DNA of 64,000 nt. It comes from Numida meleagris (taxonomy: Eukaryota; Chordata; Aves; Galliformes; Numididae). The DNA lies in NCBI RefSeq assembly GCF_002078875.1, contig NC_034410.1, positions 76,228,661 to 76,292,660 on the forward strand, given 5' to 3'. Position 1 is the stretch's first letter. Every line of letters begins with the position of its first letter. The notes under the pieces were generated by a model. It saw only the letters and a list, made by a program, of their open reading frames with translations, was not told the origin of the DNA and ran no database searches. Positions 13,251 through 29,531 of the stretch are shown in pieces. The position numbers and the translations under genes were made by a program.

Positions 13251-16200
13251 GTGAGATTATGCTTATGTAGCACTTGTAAAAATCAGCTGTGATATACTGC
13301 TGATTTTATAGGCTTGGCTGAAAAGAGTTGACCCACTTTGGTTTATGCCAAAGTTTAGAACTTTGAGGAATAAGACTGAAAAAGTGCTTGATCTTAGTGA
13401 ATTCAAAGCTCTGTGAATATGATTTGTGAAGACCATGATTCTTCATGACAAAAAAGGCTCTAAAAACATTTGTACATTTCTTTTTAATTTTGTTCTCTTT
13501 TCAGAAGGAAGTGGGTAAATCTACCTTGTATTAACTGGTGCTGTTTCTGTGAGCATGACTATGATTGAGCATGTGTGGCGGTTGCTAATGCCTACCTTGT
13601 GCAGGGAATGGCTCTGTGGGACAAGTTAGTTGTTTTTACATGTCAGTCATCCCTAGGAAATTACCTAGCAGTTTGGAAGGTCTATCCTTGTTGCTTTCTC
13701 AGCTAGGCTGATTTAAAATGCAAGTTTTCTTGGTGTATGTTTTGTCATCTATTGCAGGTTTCATTGAAGGTCTTTCTCCCCTAGTGAGCTCATTAACCTG
13801 TTAGCATTTCAGTGATTAAGAAACATTGACTATTTTGCCTAGTACTGCACCTCCTCTTTAGTTCTCTGCAAAATACGTGTCTATCTTTATCACCATTTCA
13901 CAGGCTTATATAACCTCTGTTGGGTATTATATTTATACAGTGCTGAGCATCATAGTGGCCTCTCCACCAAATGCTACCTTGTGAAACATTCACATTGAGG
14001 AGTCAATCTGCACTTCCCGAATGCCTCTTGCCTTTTGCCATTCCCTCTGCAGAGGTTTGCTCAGAGAATGCTAGAATGGATTGGTTTGGGTTCCTAAGCT
14101 CACAGAAACACTAGTAACATGCCGATTAGATTTCAAGCCATCCGTGCTAGTGTCTGCTTTCAAAACATGCTGCTACTCATACAGCATCTATTCTGCTATA
14201 AACCATTGTGTAATGCAACCTAAAGGCCAGTCTTTGAACTTGAGTGAAAATGCAATGCAGAATTGCATTGAAAGTCTGAAGGAGTGACAGTGAAGAGCAT
14301 ATGGAAACCACAGAACCAAATGTCGTGAATCACCTCTGCAGGATACTACATGAAACTAAAGAAAATTCAGTCAAGGTACTGTATTTTAATGTATCTATAA
14401 CATTTTGAGTGTTTCATGGTCACATGAGAGGACTCTCTAGAGCACTTCAGTGGTCATTAATTGTGTGATTATGAAGGACAGGACTTCATTTTTTTTCAGC
14501 ACTTTTTCAAGGATTCATGAAGAAGGAATCTGAGCAAGAACTGCAGAAACATTAGTATTTCATCCTACCTGTGTCTGTAAATTCAGACCAACCAGATTAT
14601 ATTTGAAAGTTCACAAAAAAAAAGATTTCTGTGTGGAAAATCTTCCTTGCAGTGTTTCTGTGCTTCCTTGCAGTTCATTACTTATTCTATCATGTCTCTC
14701 TCCTCACTTCAAAAAAATTTCTTTTTCCCCATCTCTTTTTATTTTGTCTTTCACTGTAGTGTCTTTGTTCTCCCTTAATGTCCTTGCTATTTCTGTGCAG
14801 TTTTAGGAGCATGAGGTTTGTACTTTCCCAGCAACATTTGCTCCACTCTGATTTTGGCATCCTGTTTTCCTTTCATATCTGTTTGTATTTTGTATGTTAC
14901 TATTGATCTTTTGGAGTGGCTCTTAGTAAGAACACTCAAGGCTCTCAGCATCACGCTTTGCTATTGCTAATTTTTCTATCTATTGAGCTCAGTGAGAAAA
15001 ATCAAAAACAGTCAAACTGATAAGCTTTATAATGTTTCAAAATCTTGTATAGCCATTGTATAAATGAGTATGGAATTAACAAATCACTTTCTTTGTCTTT
15101 CAGATCACCAAATCTCTGCTTATTTGGTCAGAGCTCAAATTAAACATCTTTTTAAGAGCAAAGACAGAAGGAGTTGTACTGTCAACGTTCAATGTGGAAT
15201 TTGTGTAACATATCTGTAGCTGACTAAATAATAAACATTTCATTAAAGAACAGCATGAAACTTAGTACTTGTGACTTTAATTGTGAGACATTTTGGCCTT
15301 ACTTCTATGGTCTTATGTAAGTTTGTGTAGCAAATTTCATCCCAATTCCTATATTTCGTTGTGTGCCTCGAATAATGCATTGCAGTTAATACCTCCACAG
15401 AACCTATGGGACTTAGATAAATGTTTGTTCAAGTTCCACCTAGCATATACATATTCTGAACTGCTCTTGTGTTTTGTGCCAAGCTGATATATTACACAAA
15501 GCTTTCTTTGACTTATGGATTTACAGAGAGTGGAGAGCTACAGCAGTAGTCCCAATTTATTCACACCTGTCTCCATGCTCTTCTCCAAAGCTCTTCTCAG
15601 TTTATAGTTCAAAAATTTTATGACCTCTTGTCTGAGACTGAAATGAAGGTTTTTTGATGGATTTTGGAGGTAGAAATGCTGGCTTCTTGCCATTGTGGAG
15701 AGCTGTCAGGAAACCTCTGGGAAAAAATGGAGAATCTATGAAGTAAACAATTTGGCTGAAAATGATAACTTATATTGATTTCACAAGGACAGCTAAAAAA
15801 TAGAGAACAATATCAAAGTTTCCATTGCCCTCTTCACTTCACAGGTTTATGATGCCTTGTATATTTACAGTCTATCTTCTCTTTTCTGTAGAAAATAATA
15901 ACCAATAATAAAATTTTATCACCTAAAGTATATTTTTAAGACAAAAACTATTCTATTCATTTTTTTTAAAGGAGCTATAAATGAATGCGGTAACGTTATT
16001 TATGCCTTGGAGATCTCCTTCAGAACAGAGGAGATAAGCCTACTGTATATTATTATGGGACTTTGTTAGTACCCGTACTGAGCCGGTATGTGCATCACAA
16101 TCTGCACCCTGTGTCTTCACCTCCACCAGCAAAAATACCTTCTGAATGATTTATTCTTTTGCTTAGCAGTGATCTATCAGCTGTACTTTTCGTATTTCAA

Positions 16201-17939
16201 CTTACTTGCACATTCTGAACACAACCCCCAACTGTTACAATAGCTAGAGATACTCAGGTGTCTTGAACTTATTATTACTTTAAGAAACCGCGGTAAAACT
16301 GTAATCTTTTGTCATGCCCTTTCACCGTGAGTGAAGGTGGCAGTGGTAATGACAGGCAGTGATCTCTGTTAAATGATATTTGTGAGGCACAGAAGCATTT
16401 TCCTTTACTGTCTTGAATTAAATTTTAGAAAATAGAGTCCTGTTGATCATAGTAGGAAGAGCAGGTTAAGCAATATCAGTTGAGGATGACTGCCTGCCCA
16501 ATTGATCTTTCCTTCCTTGTGTCTTTCTGTGTTTGTGAGTGCAAAAGGTTAGCACCTTATTATTTCAAAGTGTCTGTAAATGTTTTCTGAATGAGTACGC
16601 TTAGGAGCTGGAAATTGAATGTTAAGCCACGAATCAAGGGACTCGGATATGTGGGGAGGGCTTCAATCAATGATAACTTTGTCACATAAACCACTGAGTG
16701 ACATAATTCTCAAAGCTGCTGTAAGCTTTGGAGAAGATGGCAGTGGGAAACTTGTATTTTTTTCAATCAATATCACCTTGAAAACTGGGGAAAATAATAA
16801 AGTAAGGTATTTTTCTCTAATGTTCTTTATACAACACAACCACAAACTACTGCAGGCATATCATAGTATTCACTTTAGAACTGTCACTATTTTGCCCAGC
16901 AAAAAGTACCTTCTCGGTACTATCTTGTGCCATTGTTTAGGTACAACGTAAAATACAAACACACGCACCAATTCTGGAATCAGTTCATCAGCAGCGACAG
17001 TTCTTACCTCTCTGTAAGGAAACATGGTTGATGGAAAACCTCTGTGCTGCTCTTTGTACTTCTTTCCTTTGCCGTGTTTTCATCTGGCTCATCCTCTCCC
17101 TTCTTTCTTTTCTATTCACCCCCTGCTTTTGGACAGCAAGAGTCAGCTGCTCACTGAAGCGTGGCACAGCGGGAATGGAGTTCCCAGGAATGCCGCCTGC
17201 ATGTTCCGAAGCAGGTACTGGAGCGGGGCTGCATGCATTACTGGCAGCTACATTGCTTGACTTACATTTCCTCCTGAGACAGAGTTATCTCATCCTCTCA
17301 GCTAGACTAAGCCAAGATTTCTTGTTTGTGAACCCTTGGCATTTGTTTCCAAGCATTTGATGTGTCATTCTACTCCTTTTTATCACATTATGAAAAGAAT
17401 ACCACAGTTTGCTTGCATTTTGAACTTATGAATTTGTAGTCAGGTGACTGCAGTGAAATGAGCAATGCAGCCCTTGCAGCTATTTCCATTATGCAGAAAT
17501 TATCAATTTTTTCCATCATGGAATCTGTGATCTGGGAGACTGCAAGTCTTCGATCTGGCCTGTGATATACAACAAATTTCACAGTACTGTGGTTGAGAGC
17601 TATGCATCAACTCTGAACTGTTTTTTAATAATTATGGCTATTAGGGGCACATGGGTTCCTTGTGCTCTTTTATTTGCCTATAAAAAGATGGAAAGGTCAT
17701 GGCCCTCCTTAAAGTCTCTCTGATTGCCTCTGATTGGGAACACTGTGAATTAGCATGTGTCCAATCTGCTGTTCTTCAGATTCTCCATAAAACCCTCAGA
17801 TTTGCACCTTATACCACTCTTTATTCTTGACAAATAACTATGAATAGTATTGTCCTTTCAGTCATTCCTGTCTGAAGACTTGCATGTATGGGTCTTCAGT
17901 CCTGCTTATCTTGAGGTTTATATACATTTTAAAAAAAAA

Positions 17940-19075
17940 GGTTATAAGAAACTCTTCCAATTTATGAAAGTCCAGCACATCATCACTTCCATTTTGTTCA
18001 AGTCAGCTTCTTCTAGCACATCATGGGGCAAGCAGAGAACTCAGAAAACCAGCATAAAAAAAGATGGTACCACCAAAGGATCTGGCACTAATGAGTACCA
18101 CAGTGGCATGAGAAACACCATACACAATGATGATCGTGCATGCTCCTTGGCTCCTTCAACACCAAAGACTGTCATCAGGAGCAAGAGTTTGAAACACTAA
18201 GCAGAAGATGCAGCTGGAATTTGTAAAGGACACTGAAATAACAACAGTTAAGCCTCACACATCAATCAAGTTTGGTGAAACAACTTGAACAGAGAGAACC
18301 TCTATAGACTGATTCTTCAGTGCTAACATCTGTGTCCACAGATGAACTATCCAAGCAGTCATCGTTTCCATCTGTTACCACCTGCTTGCACACAGGCAGA
18401 ATTGGGAATACTTGCCACCAAAAAAAAAGACCAACCACTGTCTGTTACCAGAGCTTATATTCTTCTCAGTTTCAAACAAAGGATCCCAGTGCACTACTTG
18501 GAGACCTCTGGATCTCTGCTCCATTTCCTACACAGGACTACGCACTGTCTTAGTAACTGCATCCAGCACATCAAGAACTAAAAGTTTCTTCATCTCTACT
18601 AGCTAATAGTGAAAAAAAAAGGGAGGTGGGTGTTGATTTTTTTTCCAGCTGGTAAAGACCATCACCCCACAGTATAAGTCCTCTCTTCATCCCATTTAAT
18701 CCGAGGTTATCCTGGAGATCTTTGAGACCACCACCTATGATCAGTAAAGAGACAACGTGGAATAGTGCACCAAGCTCTGTCAGAAATTATACCTTCAGCC
18801 TGGTACCTGTGGCAGATGTGGAGATCAGAATGGCCATTTCACAGTCAGCTCTGACTAATGGCCGTGCCATTTCTTCCTTTGTCCATAGTGGGTAGAGTGG
18901 GAGGAATAATGACAGAGGCAGTTTACTGTGCTGGGATCCATGCTAGCAGGTTGCCATAGGAAGAAAGAGTAGTTACTTCTTCAGTAACTGTGATTCTTCT
19001 TGGTGATGTGACCAGCATGGATCCCATCACCAGCTTTCATCTCCGTCCTTCAGCACTGCCCTCCAAGTTTTGAGT
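17940..19075 (+). repeat. Possible relic of an unidentified retroelement or other interspersed repeat
   Basis: The base composition differs from the AT-rich surroundings. One frame reads a Ser/Thr/Lys-rich stretch (from about 17980 to 18200, including SASSSTSWGKQRTQKTSIKK), the kind of low-complexity sequence found in some gag-like proteins. The block ends near the long inverted repeat at 18932-19026. I recall a reptile interspersed repeat with a similar AGTTACT...AGTAACT and TTCTTC motif, but cannot verify it. No terminal repeats or target duplication were found, so origin and limits are uncertain. Confidence 0.3.
18932..19026. repeat. 95-bp imperfect hairpin with arms of about 45 bp
   Basis: The outer arms TGGGATCCATGCT (18932-18944) and AGCATGGATCCCA (19014-19026) are perfect 13-bp complements. 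The inner arms AGTTACT (18971-18977) and AGTAACT (18983-18989) are perfect and close on a TCTTC loop. Between them the arms share a GAAGAA/TTCTTC core with mismatches. The structure was seen directly. It may be an internal palindrome of a repeat, a small inverted-repeat element, or a hairpin formed in the CTNND2 intron RNA. Confidence 0.85.
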
Positions 19076-19390
19076 TGTGAAGGTACTAAAACCATCTCTT
19101 GGTGCCTCCAGTTTTATACAGTTGTGCAGAGACTTGAGAGAAGCTGAATGGGCAGCTTGTTTTGATTCCATTGATGCTCTGATTCACCGCTACTCAAGTT
19201 TTAAAATTATTTTTTGGGCATATGCTCTTACAGTGAGAGTCACAATGAAGGTATCAAGTCATTGGTTCTAATATCTGGAAAGTTAATAACACGTATCCAG
19301 TAAGCACAGTGTGCACCAACTACATGACATACTTCCCTCAGATCATTTCAGATATGAGAAATGGATATGACATTTCTGATTCTGTCTTCT

Positions 19391-19560
19391 GCCCAAGGAG
19401 CTTGTGGATGCCCCATCCCTGGAGGCATTCAAGGCCAGGCTGGATGTGGCTCTGGGCAGCCACTGGGTCTAGTGGTTGGTGATCCTGCACACAGCAGGGG
19501 GGTTGAAACTAGATGATCTTTGAGGTCCTTTTCAACCCAGGCCATTCTATGATTCTATGA
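19391..19560 (+). mobile_element. CR1 LINE 3' end
   Basis: A 5'-truncated CR1 copy. It shows the conserved run from GTGGATGCCCCATCCCTGGA through AAGGCCAGGCTGGATG and ACTAGATGATCTTTGAGGTC to the terminal repeats ATTCTATGATTCTATGA. Only about 170 bp of the 3'UTR remain, as is usual for CR1. Low divergence suggests a fairly recent insertion. It lies in sense orientation within the intron. Confidence 0.93.
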
Positions 19561-20283
19561 TCAGCAAACTGAGCTTCCGCTAGATACTCAAATCAAGGTT
19601 AAAGCCTTGCAGAAAAATCCTTGTTTTTTAATGTGTTTCTTTAGGCAGATACTCGGTAATCTTTGCAAAACAGTATAATGTCATTCTTGTCTTCAGAATT
19701 ACTTCTGATTTCAAACTCATAGCTCAGTTTTGTTCATGCATTTTAGTAGTAAGGTATTTGAGAAGAAAATTACTGCAGTTCATGGATTCAAGACTATCTT
19801 GGCCAGACCTGTTTGGTGTAACTGCTTAGTACTTTTTTGCATAACTCATTTTTTCAGTTGTCTTCAGTCAATTTTCCCATGAATGATTTCACAATATAAC
19901 AGAAACACTGTAGGATAAGTAATCCAGAATTTGGTGTAACATTCAACTGAGCTGAAATGAGTTAAATGTTTCTTAATCCCAATATTTACAGCTGTTGCCT
20001 GTTTAGTATAAGTGTTATACGAAATCCCACATAAGACCTGGAATATATTACTGAATGCTAGCAGTATATGAAAATATTTTGTTGATTTATGTGTGATGGG
20101 TATGAAAAGTGCCTGTTACCATTAATGTGTTTACCATGTATGTGTATGTAAACCAAAGCAAAGGTTAATACTGATTAGTGGGTGAGAAAGAAAATAGAAT
20201 AGCGCAGATGCTTTTAAAGATATTTGCATAAGGGAAATGAGCACTGTGTAAGTATTAAACGAAGCCTTAAGAATTTATTTTGA

Positions 20284-23674
<3,391 letters not shown>

Positions 23675-24326
23675 GACTTGGGCAGATACAAAAGCTCCAG
23701 GAACTGTGCATGTGCATGCATACCACAAGACATTTTTTTTCCTGCAAATTTAGTTTGTTAAAGCCTGTTCCATAGGAAGGCCCAGATAACCAGTGTGGAA
23801 AAAATTAAGAGATTTTTTTAGAAGGCTAAAAGAAATGAAAGCTAAACCTGGGAGTAATTAGAAAGAAATATATATTCTATATATATATTTTACAGTGTAG
23901 GACAACTTTAGAGTTGGCCAGTAGAGTCTTAAGTTTGTTGCTGTGTATTGAATGTGGCTGAAAGAAGGAGGGAGAACATGACAGTGGATGTGGGTCAAGA
24001 GTTAAGCACAAGTAACTGAGCAGCGTACATACTTAATGGGGAACAGCTTCTCACACTTTGTTTAATATCCTCATTCATTGTGACTCTAGGCTTCAAGTTG
24101 CATTTGGGGTTTCCTCTGTACAGCAAGATGTTTCTTGCCTTTTGTTAATGCATTGTTGTAAAGTATTTGATGTACATTACAGATAAAAAAAACAAGTGCA
24201 TTGTGTATATTACACCAATGCCACAGTGTTTCTTCATCTATGGTTCTAAATATTGCTTCAATTTCAAATTTTGAAAGATGTATGAATTTCCGGTTTTTTG
24301 TTTTCTTTTCCCCGGTGCGTTTTAAC

Positions 24327-24361
24327 AAAAAAAAAAAAAAGAAAAAGAAAAAAAAAACAAA
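24327..24361. repeat. A-rich simple repeat in the 3'UTR
   Basis: A run of 14 A followed by interrupted A-tracts. It could cause internal oligo-dT priming in cDNA libraries and mimic a transcript end. Confidence 0.9.
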
Positions 24362-24584
24362 CAAAAAGGAATATTTAGCAGTATTGTTCGTTCTGATATG
24401 TGAATTTGTTTGTGGCAACTAAAAAAAAAAGGCATTCAGCAGTTTCTGACAATTAACATTCATCATTCCACACTCCTTGTCAACAAAGTGCTTTTTCACT
24501 GCCTAAAATTTTAGATGTAGATATTTGAAATAGATTTTTTTCATTTATACCAGTTTTCTTTATGATGATACAGTGTTAAAAGAA

Positions 24585-24590
24585 AATAAA
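24585..24590 (+). promoter_or_regulatory. CTNND2: Candidate proximal polyadenylation signal
   Basis: An AATAAA hexamer 911 bp after the stop codon. Use would give a short 3'UTR of roughly 0.93 kb. Presence of the hexamer is direct; use is inference. Confidence 0.4.
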
Positions 24591-24695
24591 TTACAATTGA
24601 TCTGTCATCCATATTTGCTAAGAATGTCTATTTCCAAGAATCTACCATACAAATATACATTCTTACTCGTTTGTGTCCACGTATGCATAGTATTC

Positions 24696-24734
24696 TGTGT
24701 GTGTGTATGTGTTTGAGCGTGTGCGTTTGTGTGG
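24696..24734. repeat. GT-rich microsatellite in the 3'UTR
   Basis: An imperfect (GT)n tract, tgtgtgtgtgtatgtgtttg and onward. GU-rich RNA could bind CELF or TDP-43 type proteins; that is inference from the motif alone. Confidence 0.8.
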
Positions 24735-25242
24735 TATAAGACCTATTTTCATCCAGTGTTTTCCTCGTTCAAGCTTCAGTTTTTGTTTGATTTTCAGTTT
24801 TTTTAAACAGTGGAAACTCCAGTATGTGCTTTCTCTTACTCACTTTATTAACAATAGATAGCAATTCAAAATTGTTAGGCCACATACTCGCAAAGGAAGG
24901 GGTTGTAGGATATTTTTCATTGAGTCCTTCACCCTCAGGTGCCATTTCCTTTAAAACAGCATCTCTTGATCTTCTCTTGAGGAAAAGAAATTTCATTACT
25001 TTCCAGCCACCAACCAAGTGCTCAAGGAAGAGGGAGTTTGATCTTGCCATCTACCTGGGGGAATGGAAAACCAAGACCCAGCAAGCTAAAGCCTGAAGTC
25101 CCCAAACTCTTCAGGCTACAGAAGGGTCCAACTCCTGAACCATTAGGACAATCATTTACTTTAACCCATACCAAAAAGAAAACCCAACACCCAAAATACA
25201 TTCCTCAAATATGAAAGATACTGACCATTTCTGTGCATTTAA

Positions 25243-25248
25243 AATAAA
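25243..25248 (+). promoter_or_regulatory. CTNND2: Candidate middle polyadenylation signal
   Basis: AATAAA within AAAATAAAACC, followed by A-rich sequence that could create priming artefacts. Confidence 0.3.
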
Positions 25249-25298
25249 ACCATTAAAAAAAAATGAAAAAACTAAGGAACAGAGACTTTTTTTTTCAA

Positions 25299-25330
25299 AA
25301 ACAACAACAACAAAAAAAAAAAAAAAAAAA
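25299..25330. repeat. CAA/poly-A simple repeat in the 3'UTR
   Basis: Short (CAA)n units followed by 19 consecutive A (25312-25330). Confidence 0.9.
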
Positions 25331-26013
25331 GGAAAGAAAAGAAAAGGAAACTAGGCTGGGAGTCCAGAATAGCTGGCCTAATAATCTTAGCTCTTGGGAT
25401 TATAGAAGTTAAAAAAAAAAAAAGAATCTAGCATTTCTTTCATTCAGCCAAGAGTTTGGCATACAGTTTCCACGGAATAAGACCCAACACAAAACGAGTA
25501 GTTGTAAATTGCTTAAATTACAATTAAGGAATTTGTTTTAGGTTGCAAACATTTCTGTGGTTAGTCAGTGTAATAGTCTCACCATCACCTGGCACACTTT
25601 GGCTGTGTGCAGGGGGAAAAGTCTCTCACAAACCATCGCCTGCTCCGTAGGACGCAGACCGAGTAGTTCATGCAGGCAGATGTTGTGACGTAGAATCGGT
25701 TTTTCGGTAATCTAGGACTAGAGTTTAATCTTTTTTGGCAGCTTTTCCCAGTGTACGATATGTAACCTTATCTGCTCTTTGTAGTAAACAGGGGGAAAAA
25801 AATCGCATGCAAAAAAATTTTTAAAACGTTTAAAAAAGGGTGGGTGGGAGGGGCACAGTGGGCCAGATGTATAGTGAGGTAGATGAAAATATTATTCATA
25901 GTTTTGGACACAGGTTGTTTATATTTTATTTATTACGTTGATTTTAATAAGATAAGTGACATTTGCAGTGCTCTTTTGAACAAAGCACATTTTCAGTAAA
26001 AAAGCTTTTTTTT

Positions 26014-26019
26014 AATAAA
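26014..26019 (+). promoter_or_regulatory. CTNND2: Likely distal CTNND2 polyadenylation signal
   Basis: AATAAA in tttttttaataaagaatg, 2.34 kb after the stop, followed by T/GT-rich sequence (ttcttcttgcctgtctg at 26042-26058) that fits a downstream element. The surrounding 120 bp resembles the distal end of the mammalian CTNND2 3'UTR as I recall it. I take this as the main 3' end. Confidence 0.65.
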
Positions 26020-26040
26020 GAATGTCACTCTCAACTTGAA

Positions 26041-29000
26041 GTTCTTCTTGCCTGTCTGATAACCACCAGATCCATGCAGGTCTCCAGCTGCAGGATTGCA
26101 AACAGGCCGAAGGGACCCGTGGTTCTAGTTAAAGTTCTTTAGACAGAAAGTTATTGTAAGTTGGATTTATTTCCATTCTTCAAACTACTTAAATGCCCAC
26201 ATTGCCCCCTTGCAGCTCCCTTTAGAAAATTAATTGCAGTCAAATGTTGACCATTGCTCAAGTGAAACATTTTGGACTGATGAAGTGGCATAAAATACCT
26301 TTTGTCTATGGTTTGTGTTGCTTTGTTTCCATTCTTCTGTCGTGGCAAGTGCTCCGACTAATGATGTTCACTCTTGCTGTACTGCATTTTGAGAAAGTGT
26401 GGAATTACCTGGCTTCTCTTCCAGGCTTGGAAATCCAACACTGCTGCCATACCGAGCAGGATATATCATGATGCATACTCTTTAATATTGAGGAAAGTAT
26501 CATTACCTATTGCTGTTCCCTTCATTCTTGTACTAGATAAAACACAGAAATAGAGAAGAAACCAAACTGTTCCAAAAAATGTATAAAATGCAATTAATGT
26601 ACTGTCAAATGTCAGATTATTTTTTTTTAACAAGCTTCGTATTAGAATCTTGATCAGCTGTGTAGACCTATATAAATCTCACTGTCTTATTAAATGCTGT
26701 TTATGGTCTGGAAGGAATGGTTAACCTATCTCAAGATTAACAAATTTGCACTAACATGAGCAATATTGATTTGAAAAAATAATATGAATTCAATATTTAA
26801 ATGATAAACTATGATTTTAAAGATATATTAACACTGAAAGTACATTTTGACAAATAACATATTTAAGCCCAAAATATAAATGGTTATGTCAAATAACACA
26901 AAAAGAACTATAACAATATAGAGTGAGAAAAAAATGTGTTTCACTGTACATGTTGCTGACATGTACAAAGACAAACTCATATTGACATATTTTCTATTAA
27001 TAAATCCTACTGTATTGTGGAGAATTGCTGGTCATAGTGCAATATGTTTACAAACAGAAATTGTCTCCATACGCTGACTCCCAGCTTCATACATCCAACA
27101 ACTCCTCAGCAAGTCACTTATTTTAAAAAATTAATTGAATATTAATCATCTCTCACATCGTTTGCCACCACCACCCCCCAAGTCAGGTTTATGAGCATAA
27201 CTTACAAGAGCAAGCAAAGGGGAAAGGCATTTTTGAGAACAATGTCAACACCCTATTTACCCCTAATTGAGGGTGTAAAAGCTTGAGTGGTGGCACTCAA
27301 GGACACTGAATGGGAACACTGTAAAAAATACGAACTTGTCCCCAGTGTTACATAGACTATGGTCAAGAAACTCAGAGAGGGACATTAATTTACTTGTGCA
27401 TTGCCAGGGATCCTGGCATGCCATACATGCAGCACCTCAGGGATGAGTGCTTCGTGGGGCTAGGCTGCCTGAGACTACAAAAGTGTCTCACGAGGGAGGC
27501 TTACAACCAAAATTAGGAAGGCCAACTTTTTTCTACCTTGACACAGCATAGGCTGCTGTGCAAGGCCAAGTACTCCAAGAGAGGCTTTCACAGCTCCTCT
27601 TCTCATGTTGCTCACCCTCTCCTGACAACAAACAGAAAGAGTTATCAGCTGTTACTTCCTGTAGCACGGGGAGTGGGGAGAGGAGATGGTGGTGTAGGCA
27701 GCAATCTGGACTGGAGGAGGAAAAAACAAGGGGAATAAGCATACAGAAACACAGTTTGTACATGCAGATGTGCACATCCATAACGACTAACTTTTGAATA
27801 GGGCCTGACAGTGTGTTGTGCACTGAGCTCATCAGATACTGCTAACAACCTGAATAGTCAATAGCAGTGACATGCTGGATGCAAAGCTTTATGCTAACGA
27901 AGAGAGGGGGAATCACAAGTCACCTCTGGGTACTTCCAGCCCCACCCTGCAAGGCAACAAGCCAAGAGCAGAGCACGAGAGCAGTACCACCAGCTGCTAG
28001 GACAGGATGGAGATTACTCTTGGTCAAAGACTTCTTGTCAAAAAAGAAACTAGAGACCTCAAACAGAGGAAACTCTGCAAACCCCACCACCATCCTGTGC
28101 TGCCATCCCCAATGGCAGTGCCATCACCCCAACAGGTACAAGGATGGTGTGTGCACACAGGCACAATCCCATCAAGGCCCCAGCTTGAAAAAGCTGCCTA
28201 CTGACCAATAGCTGGTATAGATGTGCCTGATTCCAAGCTGATGGAGAAGCAGTTCCCACCACTTGCAACTCAAAGTTCAGTGTTTTCCCCTGAGGCAGGT
28301 GAGATCAACAGCTCCTAAAAGGCTGTGCTATGTGCACTGCTTCTTTTTCCAGAGGACTCAACAGTTCTTAAGCAGTGGTCTAAAGCCAGTTTATTCTGAA
28401 AGTGGGAGATGTGAGTTTCCTGCTTGCCCCAGGCTAAGAGGATCAAAGTCTGCAGCTGCTATTGACTTACTGGAGGCACTGTTGGGAAAAGACCAGGAGA
28501 TGAGCAGTGGCTGTCCCATCTAGTGACGCACCTGCATTATGAGCACCTCCAGGATTAAGACTTCTGAGGCCCAGGCCAAGAGTCCAGCCAGCTCAAACAC
28601 TTCAAGATATTTTTTTCTCCCCAGTGCTCCCCTGGGTTTTGCACTATCTTGACAGGTCCACACCATTCAGACCTGCACACCACAACCCTCCACAAGGCCT
28701 GTGCATGAAGATGTTGCTGGCCAGGCACAACCCTCTTGCAAGACACCAAGACTATGTATTACTCTTAAAATTGATTCACTTTCAAGCTTATTTTTGTACT
28801 TTCAATGCAATTTTAATAGTAGTTTCCTTTCTCTTTAGGCACTGGGATTGATTTCTCAGAAGACAGCACATGCTAACCTCTTATAAAGCTGAAGCCTTTA
28901 GCTCACACCTCAATTTAAAGACCACAGAAGACCCTGTAAGACTTTCAGCAACTTCCTTGAGCCATGTGTCAGGCCCAAAGTGAAAACAGTCAAAGATTGT

Positions 29001-29531
29001 TGGTGCAGCCCTCAAAGGATGAAAGCACCGAGTCCATCCCAACCACCACACTGAAGGCTGCAGTGTACGAGGAGCTAAAAGAAGAAAAAAATTGTTTCCT
29101 GGGACATGTCAAAATTTACCGTATAGCCTTTGGCTCTGAAATTTTATTTTCACTCTTTTAGGAGATTGGCTTGGATAAAAAGTACTCAGAGTGACTGATA
29201 GGTGCAGTTAATTTGAGCAGCCTGATGGGCAGTTTCAGACATTGAAATATCTTTCTTTCTCAGGTAAGAAATATCTGAAACCTGCTGCTAAGTCTAGGAA
29301 AGCAAAATAGCTGCCACATGCTGATGCACTGGTTTTCACAAATTCAGTTAAAATATTTGTGCACATAAGGCTTTTAATTTACACATAGCCCAGTAGCTAT
29401 GAAGGTTGCTTTTTAAAGAATTAAGTCACTGTACATGAGTGTTATATATGGGCAGAAAATGTTAATAACTAAACACACCAAGGCTGAAGAATAAACGTGT
29501 GACAGAAGTCAGGCTGCTGCATACAGACACG
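26041..29531. other. Intergenic sequence just downstream of CTNND2
   Basis: No gene is supported. The part to about 27.1 kb is very AT-rich; 27.5-28.6 kb is less so and has several overlapping short frames on both strands (such as 27867-28211) without recognisable domains or coding character. No repeat family recognised. Confidence 0.6.

Larger units (their letters stand above)
23675..26040 (+). other. CTNND2: CTNND2 3' untranslated region
   Basis: Sequence after the TGA up to just past the AATAAA at 26014. It is AT-rich with A-tracts, a GT-rich microsatellite and AUUUA-containing segments near the end (ttttatttatta at about 25926-25937), which may influence mRNA stability. The 3' boundary is inferred from the last strong polyadenylation signal; transcripts could also end earlier. 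Open frames such as 24824-25096 within it are not supported as genes. Confidence 0.7.

Noticed and set aside
27500..28560. Cluster of overlapping frames in a less AT-rich stretch
   Set aside because: Frames occur on both strands at once with no domain, no splice-site pattern and no repeat identity; better explained by lower stop-codon density.
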